From positions 7,501,796-7,565,795 of the forward strand of contig CM068315.1 in NCBI GenBank assembly GCA_034766995.1: DNA of 64,000 bases. Reading direction: 5' to 3'. The notes under the pieces are model-generated. The model made no database searches, was not told where the DNA came from, and saw only the letters and a program-made list of their open reading frames with translations. A program made the translations under genes and the position numbers. Origin of the DNA: Acanthacorydalis orientalis. Lineage: Eukaryota; Arthropoda; Insecta; Megaloptera; Corydalidae. How positions within the stretch are numbered: position 1 is the stretch's first letter; each line of letters starts with the position of its first letter. This document shows positions 47,792-60,115 of the stretch, one piece after another.

Positions 47792-48618
47792 TATTTATAT
47801 TTGAGACAAATAATAATAGTAAACAATTCTATCAGTTTGGAATAAAAGAAACTGAATTCGGACATAAATCTATACCTTATAACATTTATGTGATTTTTGA
47901 GGGTTTTTTATATTCTAAGTTAGAAATTTACTTTTATTAACTGAAAATTTTGGTTCTATTTTCCGTACTAATTATCATGTGTGTAACCAGTGAGAGTTAT
48001 CTACTTATAAGATATATGTATATTACTAGTAACTTTAAAACTTTTCTATATTCCTAATACTGTTAATTAATATTCCTTACAAAACATTCAAAAGATATAA
48101 ATTAATTTTGTAAACTGAACTCTTAATGAAGTACTTATTAATTAAATACAATTATATGAGTATTAATTTTTGAATGGGTCAGTGACATTTTTTCAACCGA
48201 ATCCCCTGACGTTCTTGCATTTACTTGTAATTTTCATATATTTGAAGATCTCCGTATATTCTTATATCTAATTGATATTAATTTTATGCAATTCTTGTAT
48301 CGGTCAATCTTTACTGAATAAATTTACGATCGTGAGTGTTCCTTTCCGTTAATTTTCGAGTCAGAAATTTCATTTTTATGATATTCGACGTGTATTTTAA
48401 TGAAGATGATTTTATGATTCCCTAATGATGCATAATTGATGTCTATTAATTTTTATTTGATATCGTTGTAGTGAACACCTGTCTAATGACATTACATACT
48501 ATTTTATATATACATTATACAAATGTTTTTTGTATATGTAATTTCGATTTATGTTTATCGTTGATTACAATTTATAAATATTTTATAAACATTATATTTT
48601 GTTTGATATATGTAAATT

Positions 48619-48619
<1 letters not shown>
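47790..48619. other. A+T-rich DNA, nothing recognised
   Basis: 48170-48480 is slightly more complex but carries no gene signal. Confidence 0.45.

Positions 48620-48667
<48 letters not shown>
48620..48667. repeat. (TA)n microsatellite
   Basis: 48 bp of TA. Confidence 0.95.
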
Positions 48668-48672
<5 letters not shown>

Positions 48673-49340
48673 AAACTAGTTTAAATTTATTTTATATTAA
48701 CATATGAATATTCGCTACAAACTCATAATTTCATTGTTTTAACGACAAGCTGTGTAATTTGTGACATTTGTAACACTGTTCTGAAAGTTTGTATGTTATT
48801 GCGGATTAATTAAATAAAATACAGACAATTTTGTAATAATTATGATGACAACTAAAAGTATATAATAATACTAAAGTCGCATAACTTTTTTTACTGAATT
48901 TTATTATAGTATTGATATAATAAAATGTTTGATGATTTGTTTGAATTTTTGATACAAACTTGTAAATATGAATCTTAATATTCAGTCTGTATAAATAAAT
49001 AAACTGTTCTTAAACTATAAGTACAGTTAGATCGATTTGTTAAACGTTAGAAAAAAATAATTTCTATATTTAATGTATTTTTTTTTAATTCGGTGTTGAA
49101 AAATAGAATTCAAATTGATATTTCTTTAATTAACAAAAAATATAATGTATTTTGTATCATTTTTTGAAAACTGCAGTTTGTTAATTTTTAAAATTTAAGT
49201 CTTTAATATAATTCGTTAGCCAAAAATATATCGCTTAATATTGCTAATAATTTCGAAAAACTTAAACAAAAGTACGATCATTGTAATTATCACACATTTA
49301 TAATTTCTACTTATTTAAAATTTTTGGAATATCTGTGTTT

Positions 49341-49341
<1 letters not shown>
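48668..49341. other. A+T-rich DNA, nothing recognised
   Basis: No feature could be supported. Confidence 0.5.

Positions 49342-49379
<38 letters not shown>
49342..49379. repeat. (TA)n microsatellite
   Basis: 38 bp of TA. Confidence 0.95.
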
Positions 49380-49382
<3 letters not shown>

Positions 49383-49584
49383 AGGAAATATACAAAGAAA
49401 TCATTTAGAATAAATTGCTGCAGATGTTTCGTCCTTTTTTACAAATGCTAAATTTTCTAAATAGCATATTTGACTGAATGAGGAATACTGTCGATTAATT
49501 TATTGACAGTTCTTGTAAAAATATAGTTCCATACCACCAATAATAGTTTTCAACGTATCTTCTTCCTGAAGGGCATCTCATTAA

Positions 49585-49660
49585 CCCCTTCTACTGAAAT
49601 GATAAGTCCAGTCATGAGTTTTCTATACCAAAGTAGGAAATGACGAGCTGCACTTGCCAA
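49585..49660. mobile_element. Possible TTAA-element end, copy 1
   Basis: TTAA at 49581-49584 is followed by CCCCTTCTACTGAAATGA, then AGTCCAGTCATGAG and GCAGCTCGTCATT-type sequence (inverse). The block is homologous in reverse to 56801-56871, which also ends at TTAA. A CCC-starting end at TTAA suggests a piggyBac-like terminus; no partner end was found. Confidence 0.45.
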
Positions 49661-49696
49661 GAATGTTTGAGGAAGGACGCATTTTAACTAAGAAGA

Positions 49697-49738
49697 ATAT
49701 ATATTTATATATATATATATATATACGTATATATGTAT

Positions 49739-49811
<73 letters not shown>

Positions 49812-49813
49812 TA
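49697..49813. repeat. Compound (TA)n/(CA)n array
   Basis: TA, then about 22 bp of AC, then TA over about 117 bp. Confidence 0.95.
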
Positions 49814-51270
49814 AATAAGTGTAATGCTTTGATACAATTGTATATATGCGTTTACTAATTATTAGTGCATCCAACTATACTGGAAGATAGTTGAGTATAA
49901 ATATATAATTCCACTTTAATATATTGTTGTCCTATATATTAACGTTATGTTCAAATACACTTTTTTCCATTCAAATACTAGAACAGTAATTTTTTTGTCA
50001 AGCTTTATAAAAAAAATCAGGACAACTGTTTTGTTTTTATTATACATATATAATCCACATCAAAAAGCATTCAATATAAATTTATAAAATAAATATTCTT
50101 GTTTACTAATAATCAACTGTTTGAGCAACAAAAGTGTAAGGTTCTGTTATCCACTGATCTATGAGACAACTAAGAAAAATTAAATTGTATGCCTGAGCAA
50201 TATTGCCTGATAATAAATTGCAGTAAGAGGTTAATACCATTCATTCACAAATGTATTTCGTCCCCCACCCCATAAATCTCAAACATTTTTTGATTAAATG
50301 TATTCATTAAATGATTATTGATTATTTTTGACTGTTGTAATCTACATTTTAATAGAAATGTCATGACTCAGTGTTAATTTACATAAAAGTGAATTTAGTA
50401 ACAATGACAAAATTATATTTTTTCTACCATTCTGTCAGATGATTGTAATTCTATTTTTTTTCTGTTCCAAATATCTTTGATTTAATTTTAAGTTGTATTC
50501 TAGATCTTTTATACTATAATCATAATACGAATATTTGATCTCTGAATGCAATAATTAAATTTTTTTTTTAAATTCTTTATTTCATTAATGTGAATTTCTG
50601 AATGAATTTCACAGTCAACCGTCGATTTTTATTTGTTTAAAGTCGTAACGGTCTGATTCTTTGCGTTAGAAATTATACTGGACTTTTCTGCTATTCTTTA
50701 TTCTCAAGTTGTCTCTTTCATTTGAATAACTTTATATACATACATATGTATACACATATATATATAGCTTCAATATCTTCATGTTTTTTTTGTGAGATAA
50801 CGCTCTGATTTATTTTAATTACATAGGGACGATCTTACTTCATGTTTCTTCACTTATTCTTATCTTTATATATCTTTTACAAAAATTCAAGTTGAACTCG
50901 ACTATTTGATATTCTGATACAGGGTATTGAAGTATTACTGTAAATGTTCTCTTGTTCATACACCTTTTTTTAATAAAAAAGGCACATCACGAATTAAAAC
51001 GTAAAAGAGAACTGTTTATTTAGAAAAACTTGTGTGCTGTATTTTCTCAAGTTTAATGTTCTCGGTTTGCTAAAAAGGAAAGGCAAGTTTGCCAGGCAAT
51101 AACAAAAAAATCACATGTTTATAATTCTTGACGAGCATTTTTCAACAATTTCATCATTATAAAAATAAAGGCATAAAGGAAATAAAAGAATCAATATTCT
51201 TAGAGAATAAAAATGAGGATTTAATCGACATTATCGTTTCTTTAAACTTTTGAGTAGAAATTTATATATG
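49814..51270. other. A+T-rich DNA, nothing recognised
   Basis: Short mixed TA/CA run at 50735-50765 only. Confidence 0.5.
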
Positions 51271-51289
51271 TGTATATATATATATATAT

Positions 51290-51735
51290 ACTCACTGATA
51301 TTTCGAGCTTAGCAACACTTTTTATACTCATCTTCAATTTTCTCTGCTGCAATGTTTTTAATATTCTCTCAATTTAGACAGTATTATTCGTTTTCTTATT
51401 ATTATTAAGTTAGGAGCATTCTTCTAGTTATTTGCCTCTCACTGGAGCTCGGTGGATGAGAATTGTCAGCTCTATGTTCATCTTTTGTCCGGTCGTGCTA
51501 GTAAACTCTTTTACCGAAGTTCGCCCATTTTTGCAAACGCGAGTAAGTCTCTCTTCTCGTATCCTATCCTCGTGGGTATTTCTGTTCCGAGACATCTTGC
51601 GATTTTACTGAGCATTCTTCTGTTTTTGCGAAAGCAGGGTGTTAACCGTACCTTCCAAAGTTCCTCCTTGATCTGAGCTTAGGCCCAGCAACAAGTGCAT
51701 CAGACTTCTCAGTCCATCCGGCACAATTACATGTG
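51290..51735 (-). other. GC-richer island, possible retroelement remnant
   Basis: On the minus strand, 51671 down to about 51510 is open as IKEELWKVRLTPCFRKNRRM, then SKIARCLGTEIPTRIGYEKR and DLLAFAKMGELR, a protein-like run with normal codon variety. Further on (51290-51350), AGATGAGTATAAAAAGTGTT followed by GCTCGAAATATCAGTGAGT and a (TA)n tail looks like the 3' end of a retroelement. The + frame 51452-51676 is antisense to this. Family not identified. Confidence 0.35.
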
Positions 51736-52591
51736 AAGTTTATTTTATTATTACGGTATTATTTTGTAAATGGAATGAATTAATTCGATTAAATACTTAT
51801 AAACTAAATTACTTTTTTCTGTTTGTAAGTGTTGAAACCATTAAAAAATTGTAAATATTTTTTTTACCAATTTTAAATGTCATTTGTTAACAGTATGTTG
51901 AAATATAGTTTCAAAAGTAATATAGTTTCAACAACAGAAGTAGTGTTCTTCATGTTAGTAATTTATTTAAAACACTAATTGTAGGAGAATATTTTTAGTT
52001 TTTATGTTAGCATTAAATAATTATTTGTCGATTACAAATTAACAGATGGTGAATTAATTTATATGTTATTTGAATTCAATTTTAAAAATACTCTGATAGA
52101 GATCTGAACTTTACATTCAATTTTTGGATTATTTTCAGATTTAATACTATTAAAAGTCAGTATAAAATCATTTATAAAAATTGAACCCACAATAAAGAAT
52201 AAAAATCAACAAGATTTTTTTAAAAAAAAACAAAGATCAAATGGGGCAATGAACTTGAAATAAAAGTGCAAAATATTTCGAGTAAATAACATATGTTTTA
52301 TTCGAGTACAGTATGAATTAACACAGACTTGTTTATGTACGAGTATTTATAATTTCGTCGTTCCAATAAACAGAATTAATGAATTGGAATTTTTCTAAAT
52401 TGACAATTCGCTGTTTAAACATAATACTCTAATAGACAGAAATAACATTTTCAATGCTTACTTTCGAGCAAGTGTTGTAGATTCTTAATTTCGAATTTCG
52501 AATGAAATTTAGCATAGAATTAAGAATGTGTATCTAATTTTAATTCAATTCATAACTGAAAATAATTTCGTTATTTAAATAAACCTATCAG

Positions 52592-52596
<5 letters not shown>
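51736..52596. other. A+T-rich DNA, nothing recognised
   Basis: No feature could be supported. Confidence 0.5.

Positions 52597-52651
<55 letters not shown>
52597..52651. repeat. (TA)n microsatellite
   Basis: About 55 bp of TA. Confidence 0.95.
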
Positions 52652-52652
<1 letters not shown>

Positions 52653-52752
52653 CAAGGTTTTTGTATATTTAATGAATATAATATTTATCTAATTATTATA
52701 AAATATATATATTTTTATATAAATAAATGTGTTTAAATAATAAAAAAATAAC

Positions 52753-52758
<6 letters not shown>

Positions 52759-52811
<53 letters not shown>
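52759..52811. repeat. (TA)n microsatellite
   Basis: About 53 bp of TA. Confidence 0.95.
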
Positions 52812-52815
<4 letters not shown>

Positions 52816-52852
52816 TAATTTTATACATATTAAACCATGTAGTGAAAACTTG

Positions 52853-52854
<2 letters not shown>

Positions 52855-52898
<44 letters not shown>
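52855..52898. repeat. (TA)n microsatellite
   Basis: About 44 bp of TA; third array within 300 bp. Confidence 0.95.
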
Positions 52899-52899
<1 letters not shown>

Positions 52900-53890
52900 T
52901 GATCATTCACTCCACAGAGCATTTTATACTATGTCTATCAATCTGTAGTACTTGAAGAAGAATTAATATAAAAATATGAAATTTTTTCAAATGATTACTG
53001 AATTACATGAAACTTATTGAATATTTTTATTAAATTTTATTTCAAATCGCGAAATAGTTTATTTTTTTATCTGAAAACAAAGAACAAATAAAAGTATTTT
53101 CACTAAGTATAAACTTTATCTCACATACATACTCGGCTACATATTATGTGAGTCATCACTTAATGGGATTCAAAAAGGGGATTACTAATTGGTTCTCCAT
53201 GTAACTAAATACATTTACAACATTTTTATTGTTCAATAAGTAGTTTTTAGTTAAAGCAATCGTAATTTATTCTCTCTCATATCAGATTATCTGAGTTTTT
53301 TAAGTTAAAATTTTGATTTATCTCTTCTTTTGATATCAAACTGATTACTTCTAGGCTTTGTTATTTAAAGAAATTTAAAATACTCATGATTAAAATATGT
53401 TTTTAGATAATTTAGTAAAATATATTTAATAAGAGATAGAATTGTTAAGTGTATAAGAGAATTATTAAAAGTTAAGTTACTATATAAAACTTGAATAAGT
53501 TGTTAAAATATAATTACTATCGTGTAGAATATTATACAAAATTTAGAAACAAATAGAAGAGTGTTATTGAAATAAACAGATATTAGCTAAGTTGTAGTAA
53601 TATTGAAAAAATAATTTAAAAATAAATAAATACAGAATACTTGCAGAACTTTCAAAGATAAGAGTATCTGCGACAAAGATCTATTTTTTATTCAAGCTTA
53701 AATTACTTTTAAACATGGTGTTATATAGTAAGGCAACAAACAGAGAGTAAGCAAGAGCTTTAGCTACTTTTAGAGTTTATATGTTTGGATGAAATGATAA
53801 AATATGAATGAAAGAAGAAAAAATATGTATATTATTCGGTGAAGGAGAGGACAAGTGTTGAGCATTTTTATCCATTGTCAAGGAAGTGAA
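52899..53890. other. A+T-rich DNA, nothing recognised
   Basis: No feature could be supported. Confidence 0.5.
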
Positions 53891-53894
53891 CGAA

Positions 53895-53969
53895 ACGACT
53901 TCTTCCTCTTGTGAAACTTGGAAATTTAGCTCGGCGGGAAGCAATTCTCATTGAATGAGGATATCATTA
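53895..53969 (+). pseudogene. Second-lineage mariner C-terminal scrap
   Basis: ACGACTTCTTCCTCTTGTGA and the following AAGCAATTCTCATTGAATGA correspond to the YDFFLL...KFSxNEDVI region of the transposase at 47517-47600. It joins without a gap to a different mariner lineage. Confidence 0.65.
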
Positions 53970-54600
53970 CAAAAATTGGTCTGTTTTGATAACCCGAAAC
54001 GCAAGAAATCATGGGTTGATTCTGGTGAACCATCAACGTCGACACCAAAACGAAACATCCACGATCACAAAGTAATGTTCTCTATTTAATGGGATATAAA
54101 GGTGTCGTGTATTATGAGCTGTTTAAACCGAAGGAAACAAACACCGCCCGACATTATTGAAGACAATTGGAGCGTTTGAATGATAATTTGATGAAAAAAC
54201 GACCATCAAGTGCATCAAATCGCCGAAAAGTGATTCTCCACGACAACCATCGGTCCCATGTTGCTATAACTGTGAAAAAAACATTGATGGATCTCGAATG
54301 GAAGGTTCTCCCGCACCCAGTTTATTTTCTGGGCCTGACCCCAAGTAATGACCATCTGTTCCGATCTATGCTACACGCTTTGGAAGGTATACATTTCCAT
54401 AACTACAGAGAAGTCGAATATTGGGTTACTGAATGGATTGGCTCAAAAGACAGATCATTCTTTCGTCTCGGAATTCAACTTCTGCCAGAAAAGTGGGAAA
54501 AACTCATAGCTTCCGACGAAAAATATTTTGATTAATGTATTTTCACACAGTTTGTTACTGAAATACTCAAAAAAAAAAACGGATTTCAATACGACCTCCT
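53970..54600 (+). mobile_element. Mauritiana-type (Mos1-like) mariner, 5'-truncated
   Basis: The right half of a mariner. The right end, read on the minus strand, begins AGGAGGTCGTATTGAAATCC at 54600. The left end is missing: transposase similarity begins immediately after the position of the first catalytic aspartate, at the junction with the 53895-53969 scrap. Mos1-like signatures are PKRKKSWVDSGEPSTSTPKR and KGVVYYELFKP. Confidence 0.75.
53975..54535 (+). pseudogene. Mos1-like transposase, C-terminal two thirds
   Basis: FDNPKRKKSWVDSGEPSTST near 53984, a stop in the IWWD position, a frameshift to GVVYYELFKPKETNTARHY, another stop, then 122 uninterrupted codons at 54167-54535: MERLNDNLMKKRPSS, RRKVILHDNHRSHVAI (second catalytic D), LEWKVLPHPVYF, SNDHLFRSMLHALEGIHF, WEKLIASDEKYFD and a stop at the natural C-terminus. 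The third catalytic region YSPDLAPSD reads YFLGLTPSND, so that aspartate is gone. Cannot be active. Confidence 0.8.
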
Positions 54601-55253
54601 AATAAAACAAGAATTAGTTATGGAAATTGATTCGTCTCTACACCATTTTTCTAAAAAATTTCATATGGTTTTCACCATATTTCTATTATTGACTTTTCTT
54701 GAAAACCCCTGCATCTAATTAAGAAATCAATCAAAATAATAAAATAACCTTTACGTTTGAACATTCTTTAATATATTTTTTTACATCCATTTATAAATTA
54801 ACGACATACAAAAAAGCTTTTTCGAACTACAAATAGGAAGTTGTTCTTTTTACTAACGAATACAAGTCGAATACATAAGTAATCTGTAGGAAAAAAACCA
54901 CACAATCAATTTAATCCGCAGCACGCTTCGATCTTAAACAATCGCTACGTTTGTGTCCCATTAATCTTTTACAATAATCTATTTTTTGTCATTTTCGTTA
55001 TGAGATTAAACCGTTGTATATAATAAAACTGGTAACAAGTCAATCTTATGATTATTTCTGTAAAGGATATTATTAATTTATTTTTTTTTCCTGACGATGC
55101 TCGTTTCGCATGATTCAATTTGAAAATGAATGAAATAGAAACGATTCGTCATAATCAGTTTTTTTTTGTCGTGTAATTTTACTTTATACGCGGTTATCTT
55201 CGGTTAAAATCTTAATGCGAAAAGATAGAAAGGAACGTATATGTATTTACGTT
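54601..55253. other. A+T-rich DNA with modestly complex patches
   Basis: 54905-54965 and 55080-55220 are less repetitive but have no coding or transposon signal. Confidence 0.45.
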
Positions 55254-55664
55254 ATATATATATATATATATATGCATATAAGAGATTTGAAACATAATAT
55301 AAACTTGTATTCTCTCTAAAATATATTCGTATTACCTATTTTATAAATAAGTAAATAATAAAATATGTCAAAAGAAGATAAAAACGTATTTTTTCATAAT
55401 GATGAATATCTTTTTTGTATGAATAATTATATTTTTTTAAAAAAAGTATCTATATTTTTGAAAAATATGTATTTTAAAAGTAACGTTCTGATTTGTCTCC
55501 CTTGATATCAAATAAATTATTTTATGTGCTTAGAACTGTATAGAAGTTTGATATACTCTTTATTACAATACTTGTAATCAAGAGTATATCATTAATTAAT
55601 TAAACAAAATGTATTTAATAAGTGACAAAGATATTAGTTTAAGTAGATGAAATAATTATAAAAA

Positions 55665-56261
55665 ATGAAGATAATATAATAGCGATTTTGGTTTTCTCAA
55701 TTCTAATCTTATTTTTTTTCAATGAAAGTAACATTTCATCGTTTTCATGTTAATATATCATTTAATATATAATTATATCATTTGAAAGTGCATTTTCGGT
55801 CTATATTTTGGTAACATTAACTTTAGTTTCATTATTAAGTTAATTTCAAATTGGACTGTTGAATTAAATATGGAAAAGAAGCAAATAAGAGCAATAAAGC
55901 AAATAAGAGCAATGTTTGGATGAGTTCAAAACGTGTTGTAAAATAGTAGAAACTGCTCGTAAAATAAACGATGCTTTTTGGTGTGGGTATTGTTAAGGAA
56001 CGTACGATACAATGGTGGTTCCAAAAATTTCATGCTTGAGACGATAACCTTGAAGATGAAGAAAATCGCGGGCGTCCTTTTTAAGTTCAAAACTACCAAC
56101 TGAAATTGTTACTTGAATCAGAAGCATCGACAACAATTCGAGAGCTTGCACAAAAGTTAGGCATTAGTTATTCAATATGTGTAGATCAATTAAAACAAAA
56201 TTATTAAAAATGTATATGAATTTGAAGAGCATAAACCGCAAGTATTTTTCTACCAACCTAA
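55665..56261 (+). mobile_element. Internally deleted mariner (cecropia-type), DBD-only copy F
   Basis: Nearly 600 bp. The right end CTACCAACCTAA is intact with TA at 56262-56263; the outer left repeat is degraded (recognisable from AATAGCGATTTTGGTTTTCT). It holds the fullest DNA-binding region in the window: MEKKQIRA at 55870, ETARKINDAF, VKERTIQWWFQKF, ETITLKMKKIAGVLF in broken frames, then ASTTIRELAQKLGISYSI. It then passes directly to the 3' end (TTTGAAGAGCATAAACCGC). A 19-bp tandem duplication (AAGCAAATAAGAGCAAT twice) and a 20-bp A+T insertion in the leader are private to this copy. Confidence 0.85.
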
Positions 56262-56800
56262 TACAATATACGTTTATTCACACATACTGCACAATTAATT
56301 ATGAGAATACATAATAATTCTATAAATAGAGAAATAATCTGTCTTCGTTGTTATTTTTTACTTTTTTTGTTCACTGTATATTCTTTCTAACGCCAGAACT
56401 TGTTTTTTAAATATATTCTACTGAATTCAAAAAATATTTTTGATAAAACAAAATAAAATGTAAACAGAATATACAAAAATTATTTGTAAATCGATTTTGT
56501 TCTTTTAAGTACAGCATTTAAAATTTTTTAGAACTGTCTGTTTAGAAAAGAAAATTAAATTATTTATAACATTTAATACTAAAATTATATTTTTTACACA
56601 GTATTATTATGCTAATTATCTCGAAGCCTAAACATAGAAACAAACAGCTGTTTCCGATATTCAATCTAAATGAATATTTTTTTAAACTTTGATTAAATAT
56701 CTCAATGTTGCATTTTTTCGTTATCAATATTAACTCTTTCTACTTCAATTTATTTGCTGGAAATATTGTCCAGGTATACCATTTAAATAATTTTGACGAA
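56262..56800. other. A+T-rich DNA, nothing recognised
   Basis: No feature could be supported. Confidence 0.5.
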
Positions 56801-56871
56801 TGCAGCTCATCATTGCCTGCTTGGTATAGAAAGCTCATGACGAACTGGACTCGTCCTTTCAGTAGAAGGGA
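56801..56871. mobile_element. Possible TTAA-element end, copy 2
   Basis: GCAGCTCATCATTGCCTGC through CCTTTCAGTAGAAGGGA ends at TTAA (56872-56875). It is the inverse of 49585-49660, sharing the CAGTAGAAGGG terminus and the GGTATAGAAARCTCATGAC segment. Confidence 0.45.
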
Positions 56872-56875
56872 TTAA

Positions 56876-57946
56876 CAGCTGAAAAAATTAACATTTCTTA
56901 TGACTATAATTTTTAATATAGAAGAATTATATTACAGAAATTTATTCTAAGATTAAAAATGTTTTATTACATATAGATACAAATAAATTTAAAAGTAAAT
57001 TGAGTAAATATTGTATTTTCTAGTAATTTTTTCTGGTTTCACAATACGCATATCATAAACGTACATCATTTTATCATTAACTCTAGAACGTTATCAATTT
57101 TTGTTCTCTTTGCTGTAAACTTTAATAAATCTCCTCGTAATGTTTACAATAAATTCAATATAAAACAATACTATAAACATGTTCTCGTATATAAATATAA
57201 ACGTAATCTGTTCAATACACTAGCAACGATTTAAATTTAGCATCGTATCATATCGTGTCTCTGTCACATATAATTGAAAATAATGAATCGACATTATCAA
57301 ACGAACGATTTTAATTAATACATCAACGTATATATGAGCACCATTTCATAAACATATAATGCGTTTATAAAGAGACTCATTATTACACAGCAGTGAACTC
57401 GTAAATTCAGAGTGACATATGATTAAACGAAGCAATACAACATACAGTCTAAATACATATCCCATGTATATACGGTGGGCCTGAAAAATAGATACTCGTT
57501 TGTTATAATAAATTGACAAAAAATGTATGCTGATGAGTTTCGGAAACTATATGTCAAACTGTTAATAACTAATATCAGCTCACTGGTAATAAACTGCGAA
57601 ATTTATTTAAACTTAATGGAGGTATTAACGAGATTGAGATTGGTTATTAAATATTAGACAATAATTGAATGACTATTACATATCTTCAAATAGTATTTGT
57701 TCAATTACAATTACTATTAAGTGTTTCTATCGTTTATTTTTATTGAAATTATTTTTTTTATTTCTAAAACATTGGATCACTGATACAGAAATCTTACCAA
57801 AGCTTAATTAGACATTTAGGAGAATAAATTCAGTTAATTCCATAATTTGACAAAGTAACCCACTATATAATCAGAAAATTTAGAAATCATAGATTAAATA
57901 ACTTAGCCGAATTTGAGTTCAGTTATGTGAAATATTATTAAAAATT

Positions 57947-57947
<1 letters not shown>
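56876..57947. other. A+T-rich DNA, nothing certain
   Basis: At 57471 GGTGGGCCTGAAAAATAGAT looks like a Tc1-type terminal repeat, but no partner or transposase was found. Confidence 0.4.
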
Positions 57948-57996
<49 letters not shown>

Positions 57997-58002
57997 ATAT
58001 AT

Positions 58003-58033
<31 letters not shown>

Positions 58034-58081
58034 CATATGTATGCATATGTATGCATATATATGTATATATACGTATATATA

Positions 58082-58136
<55 letters not shown>

Positions 58137-58164
58137 ATATGTATATATATATATATATATATAC
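57948..58164. repeat. Long compound (TA)n/(CA)n array beside a mariner
   Basis: About 217 bp of TA with an ACACACAC block and GTATGCATATG-type steps, ending two or three bases before the left end of copy G. Confidence 0.95.
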
Positions 58165-58166
58165 TA

Positions 58167-58709
58167 TTAGGTTGGTAAAAAAATAATTGCGTTTTAAGCA
58201 CCCATTTGTCAAGCTTTTTTGATTTTCCTGGCTGTCTTAACAGTCCAGAATTGTTGGATGACTAACATTTAACTTTTGTCAAGCTCTCCAATTGTTGTGC
58301 GTGGTTCTGATTCAACTAACGACTTCATTTGGTCGTTATGAACTGAAAAACGATGTCCGCTACCTTCTTCATTTTCGAAATTTTTGGAACTACCATTGTA
58401 CCGTTTATTCATTAACAGTACCCTCACCAAAAAAACATTGTTTAGTTTACGAGCAGTTTCTGCTGGTCATCATTCGTTTTGAACTCATACAAAAAAATTG
58501 CTGTTATTTACTTCTTTTCCATTTTTTATTCAATAGACCAATTTGAAGCAAAATTAATAACTAAACCAAAGTCGATATTACTAAAATACAGAACGAAAAA
58601 TGCACTTTAAAAATATATTAACATGAAAACGATGAATTGACATTTTCATAAAAAAAATAAAGTTAGAGTTCAGAAAATAAAAACCGTAATTATTTTCCTA
58701 ACAACGTAA
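58167..58709 (-). mobile_element. Internally deleted mariner (cecropia-type), DBD-only copy G
   Basis: A 543-bp element with TA at 58165-58166 and 58710-58711. Left end TTAGGTTGGTAAAAAAATAA; right end degenerate (TTCCTAACAACGTAA). The minus strand carries the leader and broken DNA-binding region, ending in the AAGCTTGACAAATGGGTGC segment that joins the 3' end, the same breakpoint as copy B. It inserted at the edge of a 217-bp (TA)n array. Confidence 0.85.
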
Positions 58710-58711
58710 TA

Positions 58712-60110
58712 TTATTGAATAGGAATAAAATATATAAGAACTATTTACAAGAACCATTTTATTAGAACAATAATTGAATCCAATCATATTCAGGTTAATT
58801 ATAAATCGTACAAAATTTTAATCACAACTGATTACTTTCAATTAATAATTACCTGTATTGAGTTAATAAAAATGAAATCTAGGAATGCATTGAAACTAAT
58901 CTCAATAAATGTCGTACATGGTATTAACGATTAATTAACATCTATGTAACTTCTTTTCGAAATCTACCTCGATCCGTTATTCTGATATATGATCTATTCT
59001 CCATGTTCGACACTTATTAAAAATGTACTCGTACAAAAAAATCCTAATTAAGATTGAAAATGAAACTCTCATATATTATTCGTACGAAGTACAAACAGTA
59101 ATTGGTTCAATTTTTTTAAATCCACGTCGTATGACCATCTTTGGTGTTCAGGAAAGAGTCGTTTAATTGACCCATCATGAAAAGAATCTGTTGCTTTACC
59201 ATAAATCAATCTTAGTGTCTATATTAACACATTTTAATATACATATATACATTTTTTTATTAATATTATTACAGCTAACGTACTTGTACGTATCCCGAGG
59301 CAACATGTGCACACATACGTCTATCATATGAAATATTTTAATGTCATGTTGAAAACTAGAAATCTCATTTATGTGTGTTAAACCTGTAATTTGAAAATTA
59401 CAAATCGCCATAATCCCGTTTAGAAATTACGTTTCGACGACGTACGATTGACCATAGAAAAATGGAACCGCTACGTTACTTCGCTTGAATTACACTTAAT
59501 AACTTCCTGTTAATGGAACAATATATCTGTATTAAATTTCAATGTTCAAATTCAATTACGATTTAATACTTGTGTACCTTTCCCTGACAGATTGGAAAAT
59601 TACATTCCTCAATTCTTTTTATTCATATTTTTCTGAATCTAATACAAGTAACACCGTAATTCGTACTACTTTAGATAGTTCAAGTTTTATGATGTATTAA
59701 CCTGTCCGTATTAAAAGAAAATAAATAAATATTTTTTTTATTCGCACAGTGACTTTTTTATATCAAATATATGTGCCGGTTATTATGACAGTGGATGTAT
59801 GGACTAAGTAATACATTTTATGTATTGAGACATTTAGTCCTTTGCGTTAGGTGTAATAAAAATATTTTTCCATTATGTAACAAACTATTTTCTAAAGTAC
59901 TTACTGTTATAATGTAAATCTTTTATGTAATTATGAATTTTTGTAAGTATCATGATAAAATATGTGCTTTTTGATATTTCATATGACTTGGACAATTTTC
60001 AAAATTATTCAAACATCTTAAAAATGACTTATAACAAAAATATTTCAGTTTTATCCAAAAAAGAAAGTTATAAAAACAGTATTCACTTCCATTTTGTAAT
60101 TATAATCATG
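58712..60110. other. A+T-rich DNA, nothing certain
   Basis: 59090-59180 and 59280-59480 are less repetitive (for example TTTCGACGACGTACGATTGA) but have no gene signal. Confidence 0.45.
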
Positions 60111-60115
60111 TTAAA

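Noticed and set aside
57471..57600. Tc1-type terminal repeat (GGTGGGCCTGAAAAATAG)
   Set aside because: No matching inverted partner or transposase remnant found nearby; kept only as a note.
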